Below, one piece after another: positions 1-8,381 of a stretch of DNA of 38,569 nt. The position numbers were made by a program, and so were the translations under genes. The notes beneath the pieces are model-generated. The model was not told where the DNA came from, searched no databases, and saw nothing but the letters and a program-made list of their open reading frames with translations. This DNA is from Bacteroidales bacterium (GTDB taxonomy: Bacteria; Bacteroidota; Bacteroidia; Bacteroidales; F082): NCBI GenBank assembly GCA_017428285.1, contig JAFRRE010000006.1:1-38569 (forward strand), written 5' to 3'. Numbering within the stretch: position 1 is the stretch's first letter; every line of letters starts with the position of its first letter.

Positions 1-1
1 C

Positions 2-397
2 GGCTACAACGGCTTCACCGACGACCTGACTACCTTGTTACCCGAAGACGATGCCGCCACGGCCAACTGGGGCGAGGGTTGGCGCATGCCCACCCAAGCT
101 GAATTCCAGGAACTGCTCGACAACACTACGGTCACCTGGACGACCCAAAACGGCGTGAACGGCCGACTCTTCACTGCAAGCAACGGCAACAGCCTCTTCT
201 TGCCCGCTGCTGGCTTCCGCTACGGTAGCGATCTCGACGACGCAGGCAGCTACGGCTACTACTGGTCGAGTTCGCTCTACACGGGCAGCCCGCGCGGCGC
301 GTGGGCTCTCGGCTTCTATTCGGACTACTACTTCATGGGCAGCTACTACCGCTACTGTGGTCAATCTGTCCGACCAGTGCGTTCGGGTCAGAACTAA
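2..397 (+). CDS. 3' part of a FISUMP/DUF1566-like surface protein (5' end outside window)
   Basis: The reading frame is open from the first bases of the window and ends with TAA at 395-397, so only the last ~131 codons are present. Seen: the motif WRMPTQAEFQELL, then LFLPAAGFRYG, then GYYWSSSLY and a closing SVRPVR. This order is typical of the Fibrobacter succinogenes major paralogous (FISUMP) or DUF1566 domain, a C-type-lectin-like fold found in many secreted Bacteroidetes proteins. The fold is often ligand-binding, but no function can be assigned here. The fragment is GC-rich and very rich in Tyr, Ser and Gly. A plus-strand ATG-initiated gene follows 89 bp downstream. Confidence 0.75.
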   Translation, partial: GYNGFTDDLTTLLPEDDAATANWGEGWRMPTQAEFQELLDNTTVTWTTQNGVNGRLFTASNGNSLFLPAAGFRYGSDLDDAGSYGYYWSSSLYTGSPRGAWALGFYSDYYFMGSYYRYCGQSVRPVRSGQN

Positions 398-486
398 CCT
401 TTGTTCCGTTACGGGCACGAGCGAAAGGTTTGTCTTAATCCTAGAATACGAATATCACTCAAGAGAACAATTTCAAAAATAATAAA

Positions 487-2538
487 ATGAAAAAACTCAT
501 GCTCTGTATTGGACTCTCGGCTGCCTTGTTGGGCTGTACCCACAAGCAACCGGAAATTATCGAACAACCGCAACCGGAGGAATTCAAGTTCCTCGTGGAT
601 GAGTTCGCCGATTTGAGAATCATGCGTTACCAGATCCCCGACTGGGACCAGCTGACGCTGCAACAGAAAGCCTACCTCTATTATTTGGGTGAGGCCGCCA
701 AATGTGGTCGCGACATCCTCGCCGACCAGAATTTCAAGTACAACCTCTGCATTCGCAAGACTCTTGAAGCTGTGCTGAATTCTTATCAAGGGAATCGTGA
801 AAGCACTGAATTCCAGAATTTTATGGTCTATGCCAAACGCGTTTTCTTTAGCAACGGCATCCATCATCACTATGCCGAGGACAAATTCTTCCCGGAGATC
901 TCCGAGGCCTATTTTGCGGATTTGGTCAAAGGCAGTGATGCCGCGCTACTTCCTTTAAACGAAGGTGAAACCGTCGATGAATTCATCGCTTTCCTGACGC
1001 CGGTGATCTTCGACCACGTCCTCTATAAGATGCGCCGCAGCAGCGAGGAGGACATCATCGCCAACTCCGCGGTGAACTTCTATCAAGGCAACCTGACCAA
1101 GAAAGAAGTGGAGAAGTTCTATAACAAGATGCGCAAGCCCAAAGACCCGACTCCGATTTCCTACGGCCTGAACTCCAAACTGGTGAAGGAAAACGGCAAG
1201 ATCTATGAGGATGTCTATAAGGCAGATGGCCTTTATGGAGAGGCTATCAAAGCCATTATCGGCTGGCTGGAGAAAGCCAACGAAGTAGCTGAAAACGACA
1301 TCCAACGTGACTATACCCGTAAACTCATTGAATACTACAAGACTGGTGACCTGAAGACTTGGGATGAATACAATATCGCTTGGGTGCAGGACTCTGTCTC
1401 CATGATCGACTACGTGAATGGATTCATCGAGGATTATGCTGACCCGATGGGCATGAAGGCCACTTGGGAGTCCAACGTCAACTTCAAGGATCTCGAAGCG
1501 ACCAAAAACTCAAATATTATCAGCGAAAATGCCCAATGGTTTGAGGATCATTCCCCTGTAGATCAGAGGTTTAAGAAAGAACAATGCAAGGGTGTCTCGG
1601 CGAAGAGCATCAATGTCACCACCTTGGGTGGCGAGTGCTTCCCTTCACCTCCGATTGGCATCAACCTGCCCAATGCTGACTGGATTCGCAAAGACTATGG
1701 TTCAAAATCAGTGACCATCACCAACCTGATGATTGCATACGACAAGGCTGCCGAGGAATGCCCCAAGAGTGCCTTGAAGGAATTCGCCTATTCTGAGGAA
1801 GAGGTGGAACTGTGCAAGAAATATGGCTCTGAGACGGATATCGTCCATACCACACTGCACGAATGTCTTGGTCATGGTTCAGGCAAACTGTTGCCGAATA
1901 CCCAACCTGGCGCTTTGAAGGAGTTTAGCTCTACCTTGGAGGAAGCCCGTGCCGACTTGTTTGGCCTGTATTATCTCGCTGATCCCAAGATGGTGGAATT
2001 GGGCGTGATCTCCGATCCTGAAGCCTATAAGGCCGAGTATTGTGGCTATATCCGCAATGGCATGATGACCCAGCTGGCTCGTGTGGAGTTGGGCAAGGAT
2101 GTGACGGAAGCTCACATGCAGAACCGCAAGCTCATCTCCGAGTGGTGCTATGAAAAAGGTCTGGCCGACAATGTCATCGAGAAGAAGGTGGAAAACGGCA
2201 AGACCTATTTCGTCATCCATGACTTTGAGGCGCTGCGAGGCTTGTTCGGTGAATTGCTCGCCGAGGTGCAACGCATCAAGAGCGAAGGGGACTATGCCGC
2301 TGGCAAGGCACTCGTCGAGAAATATGCCGTCAAGGTGGATCCTGAACTCCACAAAGAGGTGAAGGAACGTTACAACGCCCTAGGCTTGAAGCCATACGGC
2401 GGATTTATCAATCCAGTGATCACTCCTGTCGAGAAGGATGGACAAGTGGTGGATTACACCGTGGAGTATCCCGATGACTTCGTCGCTGAACACCTGGATC
2501 TTGGAAAGAACTACAGTTTCTTGCCAGCCAAGCATTAA
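487..2538 (+). CDS. Dipeptidyl peptidase III (family M49), lipoprotein
   Basis: The 683-residue protein is a zinc metallopeptidase that removes dipeptides from the N-terminus of peptides. Seen: an N-terminal lipoprotein signal peptide with lipobox LLGC (Cys at about residue 17), so it should be anchored in the envelope and act on periplasmic or surface peptides. The M49 zinc motif HECLGH lies at about residues 458-463, followed by GSGK, and the second zinc/catalytic motif EEARAD at about 485-490. Length and spacing match bacterial DPP III (about 675 residues in Bacteroides). The gene stands alone on the plus strand; its TAA overlaps the TAA of the convergent receptor gene within a TTAA palindrome at 2535-2538. 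No TAnnTTTG box was found at proper spacing upstream. Confidence 0.93.
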   Translation: MKKLMLCIGLSAALLGCTHKQPEIIEQPQPEEFKFLVDEFADLRIMRYQIPDWDQLTLQQKAYLYYLGEAAKCGRDILADQNFKYNLCIRKTLEAVLNSYQGNRESTEFQNFMVYAKRVFFSNGIHHHYAEDKFFPEISEAYFADLVKGSDAALLPLNEGETVDEFIAFLTPVIFDHVLYKMRRSSEEDIIANSAVNFYQGNLTKKEVEKFYNKMRKPKDPTPISYGLNSKLVKENGKIYEDVYKADGLYGEAIKAIIGWLEKANEVAENDIQRDYTRKLIEYYKTGDLKTWDEYNIAWVQDSVSMIDYVNGFIEDYADPMGMKATWESNVNFKDLEATKNSNIISENAQWFEDHSPVDQRFKKEQCKGVSAKSINVTTLGGECFPSPPIGINLPNADWIRKDYGSKSVTITNLMIAYDKAAEECPKSALKEFAYSEEEVELCKKYGSETDIVHTTLHECLGHGSGKLLPNTQPGALKEFSSTLEEARADLFGLYYLADPKMVELGVISDPEAYKAEYCGYIRNGMMTQLARVELGKDVTEAHMQNRKLISEWCYEKGLADNVIEKKVENGKTYFVIHDFEALRGLFGELLAEVQRIKSEGDYAAGKALVEKYAVKVDPELHKEVKERYNALGLKPYGGFINPVITPVEKDGQVVDYTVEYPDDFVAEHLDLGKNYSFLPAKH

Positions 2539-4922
2539 AACCTCAAAGTAAGGTTACCCATCACGTTGAACCCTGCCATCGGGATGTAACCGATTTGGTA
2601 GTAGCGGTTGTCGTTGGGATGGCCATAACTGTCGCAGATGGCTGAATACACCCAACCGCTGGCAGCGTAGTGCTTGTTGAAGACGTTGTTGAGATTCACT
2701 CTGACCAGGGCTTCTTTCACCACTTTCTTCGGCTTGAAGCTGTAGCCGAGGCTGAGGTTTGAGGTGGAGTAGCCTGGCAAGGAGCGGTCGAGGTTCTCGG
2801 TGTTGTCGAGGAACATCCTTGAGATGTAGTTTGAATGCCAGGTCGCCTCAAAACCCTTGTGGTGGAAGGTGATGAAGCCGTTCAGGATGGCTGAGGGGGA
2901 GAAGGCCAAGGTGGAGTTGTCGTAATGGATGGTCTGGGTTCCGGTGTCCCAATTGTCCCAGTCTTCCACGACTTCGTCGAAATCCTTGATCTTGTTTTGG
3001 CTCAGCGTGGCATTGGCCTCAAGGGTGAGCCATCTGGTGGCGTTGACGCCGGCTTGGAGTTCGACGCCCATCCGGTAGGAATCCTTGATGTTGGTGGTCA
3101 GTGCCTCCCCGATGTCGCTCACCGCTCCGGTCTGCACAAACTGGTCGGTGTAGTCCATGTAGTACAGGTTGGCGCCTGCCTGCCAGATGTTGCCATTATA
3201 GTTATAACCCAACTCATAGTCCAGGAGCTGTTCGGGTTTCGGGAACGGGTATGAGCCATTGTCGGTGAAGTTGTTGCGTTCAGGTTCGCGATGGCTCAAG
3301 GCAACCGATGCGTAGGCGTGGTGGTTGTCCGAATTCCATGAAAAGCCGCCTTTGGGGTTGAAGAAATGGTAAACCTCATGGATGTCGAGGGGTTGGTTGT
3401 AATAACCGCTCTCGTCGTCATAGAACTTGTCGTTGATACCCGTGGTGACATAGTTGACATGGCGGTATTGCAAGTCGCCGAAAACACTCCATTGGTTGGA
3501 GATGTTATAGGTAGCCTTGGCGAAGACATTGCCGTCGAACTTGCTGGCATCGGAGTCGTAGTATTGGTAGTCGCCTTGGGCAAGGTATTGGTTGGCGACA
3601 TCCTGGTTGGCGATGTATGTCACATAGCCGAAGTGGTTGCCTTGGAAGTTCTGTAGTGAGAGACCGCTGATGAGGTTCCACTTTTCGCTGTTATACTTGG
3701 TGTACCAAAGCAGGCCGTAGGTGTCCTGTCGGAGGCCTTTCTTGCGCACGAAATCGGTCTTTTTCACTTGGTTTCCTTCGGCATCGTAGTAGGTCATGCC
3801 GAATTTCGAGAGTTTGTTGTTGAAGCGGAACTCCTCATAATAGCCATAGCCGTAGGTGTAATGCAGGGTCATCGTCGTGGCCCAGTGCTCGTTGATTTCC
3901 CAAGCTGCGGAGAGGAAGTTGTGGTCCTGCCAGAAGTTGTCGGTGGTCTTGTCCCAGAAGCTGCCGTCGTTCATCTGGTAGCGTTGGGTGAGGTAATGGC
4001 CGTTTTCGTCTTTCACGAAATCGCCGTTCTCGTCGGTGACGAGGTATTCATAAAGCGAGTTATACTGGCCGAGTCCCACCTTATAAAGGTCTTCGTAGGT
4101 CTTGATGCCTGTGGTCGCGCCGTAGGTGCCATCCATGAGGCTGAGGTTGTTGTCGCCTGCTGTCACGCCGTTCCAGGCTTGTCCGGTTTTCTCGAAGTTG
4201 CCGATGTTCTTATAGCGGATGATGAAGTTTTTCCCCATCCAGGTGGCGCCGCCGTAGTAGCTGCCGCTGCGACCCGAGGTGCCATGGATGAAGCCGTCGG
4301 TGCTGGTCTCATGGTAGGCGCCGTCGATGACGAGGTGGTTCCAAAGCATTCCCGTGGAGGCCTTTAAGCCGAAGTTGAGGGTGTTGAACGAGCCGTAGGA
4401 GCCAGTGATCTCGGCGCTTGGAACCATTGAAGGCGTTGCCGAAGAGAGTTGGATCGTTCCTCCGAAAGCGCCGTCGCCGTTGGTGGAGGCACCAACGCCA
4501 CGTTGGATCTGCACTTTCCCCAGCAAGGAGCCGTAGCTGTTCATGTTGGCCCAGAACACACATTGGTCTTCAGGTGAATTGAGCGGCACGCCGTCGAGGG
4601 TCACGTTGATGCGTGAGTCTCCTGCGCCACGGAGACGCATGTAGGTGGTGCCGGTGCCGACACCGTTTTCACTCCAGGCGATGATGCCTGGGGTCTTGGA
4701 GAAGAGGAAGGGTAGCTCTTGACCTGTCTTGGAGAAATCGTTCAACTCGCTTTTGTCGATGTTGGTCACGGCAAAAGGAGCGGTTTGTGGGATTTGCACA
4801 CCACTGATGACCACTTCATTGAGTACTTCAAACTTTGTGGTGTCGTAAACTGCGTTGTTGTTTTGGGCATTCACGCCTGCTGCGATGAAGAGTGCAGTAA
4901 TGCCAATAAAAAACCTTTTCAT
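2535..4922 (-). CDS. TonB-dependent outer-membrane receptor, probable thiamine importer
   Basis: The 795-residue protein begins with a Sec signal peptide (MKRFFIGITALFIAAGVNAQ). A TonB-box-like stretch and a plug domain follow at about residues 30-160 (RLRGAGDSRINVTLDGVPLN, then QIQRGVGASTNGDGAFGG). A long beta-barrel rich in aromatic residues ends in NLTLRF, the terminal-Phe barrel signature. It would carry a scarce ligand across the outer membrane using TonB energy. The ligand is inferred from regulation: a TPP riboswitch lies immediately upstream, the arrangement known for the Bacteroides thiamine receptor (OMthi). No inner-membrane transporter or kinase gene follows; a PnuC-family gene lies 10 kb away at 15222. 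Confidence 0.9.
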   Translation of the reverse strand: MKRFFIGITALFIAAGVNAQNNNAVYDTTKFEVLNEVVISGVQIPQTAPFAVTNIDKSELNDFSKTGQELPFLFSKTPGIIAWSENGVGTGTTYMRLRGAGDSRINVTLDGVPLNSPEDQCVFWANMNSYGSLLGKVQIQRGVGASTNGDGAFGGTIQLSSATPSMVPSAEITGSYGSFNTLNFGLKASTGMLWNHLVIDGAYHETSTDGFIHGTSGRSGSYYGGATWMGKNFIIRYKNIGNFEKTGQAWNGVTAGDNNLSLMDGTYGATTGIKTYEDLYKVGLGQYNSLYEYLVTDENGDFVKDENGHYLTQRYQMNDGSFWDKTTDNFWQDHNFLSAAWEINEHWATTMTLHYTYGYGYYEEFRFNNKLSKFGMTYYDAEGNQVKKTDFVRKKGLRQDTYGLLWYTKYNSEKWNLISGLSLQNFQGNHFGYVTYIANQDVANQYLAQGDYQYYDSDASKFDGNVFAKATYNISNQWSVFGDLQYRHVNYVTTGINDKFYDDESGYYNQPLDIHEVYHFFNPKGGFSWNSDNHHAYASVALSHREPERNNFTDNGSYPFPKPEQLLDYELGYNYNGNIWQAGANLYYMDYTDQFVQTGAVSDIGEALTTNIKDSYRMGVELQAGVNATRWLTLEANATLSQNKIKDFDEVVEDWDNWDTGTQTIHYDNSTLAFSPSAILNGFITFHHKGFEATWHSNYISRMFLDNTENLDRSLPGYSTSNLSLGYSFKPKKVVKEALVRVNLNNVFNKHYAASGWVYSAICDSYGHPNDNRYYQIGYIPMAGFNVMGNLTLRF

Positions 4923-4980
4923 TTAATGAACTGTTAGTTAGTTGATTATAAATGTAAAGGGGATTGTTTGAATCTATCCA

Positions 4981-5064
4981 TTCCCTACGCCGGCATTACC
5001 CGGATCAGGTAAAAGGGTATGATCTCAGCCTGTCTTTCAATCCTCACGGATAAGGCACCCCTAA
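4981..5064 (-). promoter_or_regulatory. TPP (thi-box) riboswitch
   Basis: Read on the minus strand, the core shows the conserved elements in order: GGGGTGCC near the 5' end, CTGAGAT in the middle, ACC, CCTGATCCGGGTAATGCC, and the closing GGCGTAGGGAA. These are the pyrimidine- and pyrophosphate-binding arms of the thiamine pyrophosphate aptamer. It sits about 60 nt upstream of the TonB receptor start, so TPP is expected to repress receptor synthesis. No clear rho-independent terminator is visible between aptamer and ATG; control at translation initiation is possible. Confidence 0.95.
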
Positions 5065-5072
5065 TTCGATGG

Positions 5073-5080
5073 CAAAGATA
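5073..5080 (-). promoter_or_regulatory. -7 promoter box for the TPP riboswitch/TonB transcript
   Basis: The minus strand reads TATCTTTG, an exact match to the Bacteroidetes -7 consensus TAnnTTTG. It places the transcript start about 4 nt downstream, just before the aptamer. The -33 region is occupied by the GTTTTCC heptamer hairpin rather than a clear TTTG. Confidence 0.75.
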
Positions 5081-5083
5081 TGG

Positions 5084-5146
5084 AAAAACGGAAAACGGAG
5101 AACGGAAAACTGAAAATTTTCCGTTTTCCGTTTTCCGTTTTCCGTT
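5084..5146. repeat. Inverted heptamer array (GGAAAAC / GTTTTCC hairpin)
   Basis: The left arm carries about four units of GGAAAAC-type sequence with a few changes. The right arm carries four clean units of TTTTCCG. The arms face each other across an AATT-like centre and would form a hairpin with roughly 25-30 paired bases. It lies between the stop codon of the UspA gene and the promoter of the riboswitch transcript, so it may end transcription of the UspA unit while also filling the -33 region of the next promoter. Confidence 0.85.
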
Positions 5147-5949
5147 TACTTGTGGAAGGTTAGCATCGGGATGTGCAGGTCGAAAAAGTCGTTCTTGGTG
5201 ACTTTGTCGCGGAAGAAGATGTCCCAGATGCGTTTCCTGTGGGGGATGAAGGCGGCCAAGCTGATGTTGTTCTCGGCGCAATAGGCTTTCATGCCATCTT
5301 TGGGGCTGCTGTTATAAACGAGTTTATAGCAGATCTCGCCGTTCAGGTTCATGTATTTGAGGGTCTCTTCGAGTGCCTTCATGGCTTTGGCGGCTTTCGA
5401 AGGCTCGCCGTCGATGACGAAGTTGACCACATGGAGATGCAGATGATAGGGCTTCAGGATACTGAAGATACGGGCGATGATGGAGGCGTCGTTCTTGTCG
5501 AAGTTGGTCACGTACAACACCTCGTTGTTGGGCTTGTATTGGTATTCCTCATGGATGGAGAGCAACGGCACGGGCGACTTGCTCATGAGACTTTTCGACA
5601 TGCTGCCTTCCAGGAATCCTTTCCTTCCTCTGCCGCGTGTGCCCATCAGCACGAGGTCGGGCTGGATCTCGCGGGTGAGGTGCAGCAACTGCTGTTCCGG
5701 ATAGCCGTCCATCAATCGGGTGCTGATCTCGATGTCCTTCAACCCTTCTTTTTCGATGGCTTGTTCAAAATAGGCCACGCTCTTGGCCATCTCGGCCTCG
5801 GCGTTGGCTTTGGCGTCGTTCACCTCATAGTGGTCCATATAGGCGTGGAACAGCACGATGGTGCCGCCGGTGGCCCTCAAGAGGTCCAGGGCGTAGGGAA
5901 CAAGCATTTGGTTTTCTTTGCTGAAGTCGGTGGAAAGGATGATTTTCAT
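5146..5949 (-). CDS. Universal stress protein, two UspA domains
   Basis: The 267-residue protein has tandem UspA folds. The first (about residues 1-145) begins MKIILSTDFSKEN and contains VLMGTRGRGRKGFLEGSMS, the nucleotide-binding glycine loop of ATP-binding Usp proteins. The second (about 150-267) begins VLYVTNFDKND and is more divergent, lacking a clear glycine loop. Such proteins are cytoplasmic stress factors of uncertain detailed role. The start lies 12 nt after the stop of the upstream exporter-like gene, so the two are probably co-transcribed and the Usp may modulate that membrane protein. The stop codon lies at the edge of the heptamer hairpin. Confidence 0.88.
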   Translation of the reverse strand: MKIILSTDFSKENQMLVPYALDLLRATGGTIVLFHAYMDHYEVNDAKANAEAEMAKSVAYFEQAIEKEGLKDIEISTRLMDGYPEQQLLHLTREIQPDLVLMGTRGRGRKGFLEGSMSKSLMSKSPVPLLSIHEEYQYKPNNEVLYVTNFDKNDASIIARIFSILKPYHLHLHVVNFVIDGEPSKAAKAMKALEETLKYMNLNGEICYKLVYNSSPKDGMKAYCAENNISLAAFIPHRKRIWDIFFRDKVTKNDFFDLHIPMLTFHK

Positions 5950-5961
5950 GATGTTGCAGAT

Positions 5962-7056
5962 TTAGAAACCGATGAGATAGCAGCCGTATCCAGCGATGGC
6001 TGCGACAAGAGCGTTGATGAGTTTGGCTTTCGCGAAGCTTCGCTTGCTTTCGGCAAGAAGCGGGAGGGAGGCATGCCCATCTTGGGAGATGGAGCTGGCC
6101 AGCAGTACCGAGAAAGGTACCATGCCGCTAGCGAAGAGGGTGACGAAGAGGAGGTGGGGCCCCGACTCGGGGATGATGCCGACGAGTACTGCCAGCAGGA
6201 TCATCCACGGGATGTTGGAGTTGATCCACGATTCCATATTGAGGTAGTGGAGGCCGAGCTCGATGACTAGCAGCGCTCCGAAGGTCCAAAGGAAGATGGG
6301 AAGGAAATGCTTGCGGATGACGTGATCCCAGAGGTGTTCCTTGATGACGTGCTCGTTGGCGGTGGCGATGAACCACACGACAAAGAGGCTCAACAAGGCG
6401 AAGAACAGGTTGATCCAGTATTCGTCGAAGATGTTGAGATGGCTGGCAGTCTCCACGGCTTCGTGCTCATGCTCGTGGTCATGTTCCAGCAGACCGAATG
6501 CCAAGGCGATGATGAAGATCACCACTCCCAAGAGCAGGGCGATGCGCTCGGCGCTGGCATGACGTAAGTTGCGGAGCGTGGATTTTTCATGCACGGGATT
6601 GCCATGATGATACTCGTCGTGGAGCTGAAATCCCTCGTCGCAGTAGGTGTCCTTGGATCCTTTCTTGGTCAGCAGATCGACAATCCATCCCACCAGGACG
6701 GCGACAACGAACAGGGCAGCACAGAGGATGAGGGCGTTCTTCGGAATCATGGCCAGCATCACAAAGGCTTCGTCGCCGGAAGTGGCGATCATCATGGCGA
6801 TCAGGGCGCCGAAACTCAGCAACTTGTGCGAATACATGGAGACGGCGGCGAATCCGCCCACACAACCTGGGATGATGCCGAGTCCCGCACCGAGGACTAC
6901 CTGGCCGAAGCGGTGTTTGAGCAGCTTGCTGAAAAGCCTGCCACCAGAATGGATGTTGATGAACTCAATCATCAGCATCATCGTGATCACCAGTCCCGTG
7001 ATCAAGAAACTGTTTCTCAGCACATCCAAAAACAAATCGACGAAATCGTGCATCAT
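5962..7056 (-). CDS. Putative manganese/heavy-metal exporter-like membrane protein (ArsP_2 type)
   Basis: The 364-residue integral membrane protein has about ten hydrophobic segments. The sequence resembles the '10TM putative heavy-metal exporter / putative manganese transporter' family (ArsP_2, formerly a DUF): GLGIIPGCVGGFAAVSMY in the first half and GIIPESGPHLLFVTLFASG in the second form a typical internal repeat. Two cytoplasm- or periplasm-exposed loops are rich in His and acidic residues (LHDEYHHGNPVHE near residue 150 and EHDHEHEHE near residue 205), which suits metal binding. The family assignment is from memory of the sequence pattern; the metal is not known. It leads a two-gene unit with the UspA gene. 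Confidence 0.72.
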   Translation of the reverse strand: MMHDFVDLFLDVLRNSFLITGLVITMMLMIEFINIHSGGRLFSKLLKHRFGQVVLGAGLGIIPGCVGGFAAVSMYSHKLLSFGALIAMMIATSGDEAFVMLAMIPKNALILCAALFVVAVLVGWIVDLLTKKGSKDTYCDEGFQLHDEYHHGNPVHEKSTLRNLRHASAERIALLLGVVIFIIALAFGLLEHDHEHEHEAVETASHLNIFDEYWINLFFALLSLFVVWFIATANEHVIKEHLWDHVIRKHFLPIFLWTFGALLVIELGLHYLNMESWINSNIPWMILLAVLVGIIPESGPHLLFVTLFASGMVPFSVLLASSISQDGHASLPLLAESKRSFAKAKLINALVAAIAGYGCYLIGF

Positions 7057-7072
7057 TCCCTGTTTTGAATGG

Positions 7073-7080
7073 CAAAATTA
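7073..7080 (-). promoter_or_regulatory. -7 promoter box for the exporter/UspA unit
   Basis: The minus strand reads TAATTTTG (consensus TAnnTTTG), 16 bp before the ATG at 7056. It is divergent from the rimM promoter box at 7092-7099, so the two boxes share an intergenic region of about 60 bp. Confidence 0.65.
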
Positions 7081-7091
7081 GAAAAATCTCT

Positions 7092-7099
7092 TATTTTTG
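7092..7099 (+). promoter_or_regulatory. -7 promoter box for rimM-trmN
   Basis: TATTTTTG matches TAnnTTTG and predicts a transcript start near 7103. This argues against an earlier TTG start at 7097 for rimM and supports the ATG at 7121. Confidence 0.65.
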
Positions 7100-7120
7100 C
7101 ATGAGTATAATTGCATAAAA

Positions 7121-7645
7121 ATGACAAAAGAGGAGTGTTTTTATTTGGGTCGCGTGGCCAAGACCCACGGCATCAAGGGGGAGGTGACCATCAAGTTGGA
7201 TGTGGATGATCCCTCCGACTATCTGGACATGAAGTATTTCTTTCTTGAAATCAATAAGGTGCTCACGCCTTTCTTTGTGGAGAAGATCGTCCATAGCGGC
7301 GACAAGTTCTTTGTCACCATCCAGGACATCAAGACGGTGGAGGCGGCGTCGGCTTTGACGGGCAAGGAGGTGTTTCTACCCTTGGAGATGCTCCCCAAGC
7401 TGTCCGGGAAACAGTTCTATTACCATGAGGTGAAGGGGTTCGTTGTCGTGGATGCCGAGAAAGGGGAGTTGGGTCCTATTCATGAGATCCTGGAATACCC
7501 TACCCAAGCCATCATCCAGGTCTTCAAGGACAAGAAGGAGATCTTGATCCCTATCCTCGACCAAGTCATCCAGAAAGTGGATCGCAAAACCAAGAAGCTT
7601 TATATCAAAGCTCCTGAAGGGTTGATTGAGATGTATCTCAGCTAG
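7121..7645 (+). CDS. rimM: Ribosome maturation factor RimM
   Basis: The 174-residue protein assists late 30S subunit assembly by binding ribosomal protein S19 and the 16S rRNA head. Seen: the N-terminal RimM signature CFYLGRVAKTHGIKGEVTIK, a middle VEAASALTGKEVFLP, and the C-terminal PRC-barrel part GFVVVDAEKGELGPI and EILIPILDQVI. Length matches the family (about 170-180). I chose ATG 7121 because the promoter box covers the earlier TTG. It is followed after 35 bp, mostly a heptamer repeat, by trmN. RimM is usually linked to ribosome or tRNA-modification genes, which fits trmN. Confidence 0.95.
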   Translation: MTKEECFYLGRVAKTHGIKGEVTIKLDVDDPSDYLDMKYFFLEINKVLTPFFVEKIVHSGDKFFVTIQDIKTVEAASALTGKEVFLPLEMLPKLSGKQFYYHEVKGFVVVDAEKGELGPIHEILEYPTQAIIQVFKDKKEILIPILDQVIQKVDRKTKKLYIKAPEGLIEMYLS

Positions 7646-7677
7646 TTTTCCGTTTTCCGTTCTCCGTTTTCCGTTTC
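7645..7677. repeat. GTTTTCC heptamer array between rimM and trmN
   Basis: Four tandem units of TTTTCCG, one with a T-to-C change (TTCTCCG), fill nearly the whole gap between the rimM stop and the trmN start. The trmN ATG at 7680 begins 3 bp after the array. Confidence 0.9.
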
Positions 7678-7679
7678 TC

Positions 7680-8381
7680 ATGCGTCGTTTCCATTTCAAG
7701 CATTTCAGCCTATACCACGAGGCCTCCACGATGAAGGTGGGGACGGACGCGGTGTTGCTGGGGGCTTGGGTGGAGGTAAAGCCTACCGACTGGGTGTTGG
7801 ATATCGGGACGGGTTGCGGTATCTTGCCTTTGATGTTGGCGCAGAAAGGCATCGCCAAGGTCCATGCCGTGGATCTCGATGAAGCGTCGGCACTGGAGGC
7901 GGCAGGCAACTTCGATGCCTCGCAATGGCGCCGGCAGCTGTTCGCCTTCCATGGGGATATCCGGCATTTCGACCTTTGCTGCAAGTACGACTTGATCATC
8001 TCCAACCCTCCATTCTTCAGCAACTCGTTCAAATGCGATGCCGACCGTAAAAACCAGGCACGGCATACGGATGTCTCCCTGACGTTTCAAGAGCTGCTTC
8101 ACGCGGTGAAACGGCTCATGAAACCCGATGGAAGGCTCGCGGTGGTGCTTCCCGCCAAGGAGTCCGTGGATTTTCTGGCCATGGCCGAACGCTACCATCT
8201 CTATGTACATCGGCAACAGGATCTCATCCCTGTGGAAGGCAGGGAGGTGAACCGTGTCAATCTGGAGTTGCGATTCGGAGCGCCTATGTGTGTGGAGGTG
8301 ACTTCGCTGGTGATGCGGCATCAAGACAACAGTCTCACGGAAGCCTATCACGACTTCCTGAAGGACTATTATCTCGGGTGA
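7680..8381 (+). CDS. trmN: tRNA1(Val) (adenine(37)-N6)-methyltransferase
   Basis: The 233-residue SAM-dependent methyltransferase modifies A37 of tRNA-Val. Seen: the N-terminal HFSLYHEASTMKVGTDAVLLG typical of TrmN6/YfiC, motif I VLDIGTGCGILPLML, the acidic motif VDLDEASALEAAGN, and the N6-adenine catalytic motif DLIISNPPFFSN. The size fits the family (about 235-245). The frame stays open upstream through the heptamer array, but ATG 7680 gives the family-like N-terminus. Its TGA abuts the stop of the convergent barrel gene with no space between them (8381/8382). Confidence 0.93.
   Translation: MRRFHFKHFSLYHEASTMKVGTDAVLLGAWVEVKPTDWVLDIGTGCGILPLMLAQKGIAKVHAVDLDEASALEAAGNFDASQWRRQLFAFHGDIRHFDLCCKYDLIISNPPFFSNSFKCDADRKNQARHTDVSLTFQELLHAVKRLMKPDGRLAVVLPAKESVDFLAMAERYHLYVHRQQDLIPVEGREVNRVNLELRFGAPMCVEVTSLVMRHQDNSLTEAYHDFLKDYYLG

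Noticed and set aside
393..430. Possible terminator after the first gene (AACCTTT...AAAGGTT)
   Set aside because: Seven paired bases enclose a loop of more than 20 and no clear T run follows; it is too weak to list as a feature.
3768..4367. Plus-strand open frame of about 200 codons opposite the TonB receptor
   Set aside because: It has a very high Val/Glu/Gly content with no domain motif; it is an antisense shadow of the receptor.
5173..6270. Long plus-strand open frame (365 codons) opposite the UspA and exporter genes
   Set aside because: Both minus-strand genes have clear family motifs. The plus frame is a shadow caused by GC-rich codons and shows no recognisable protein features.
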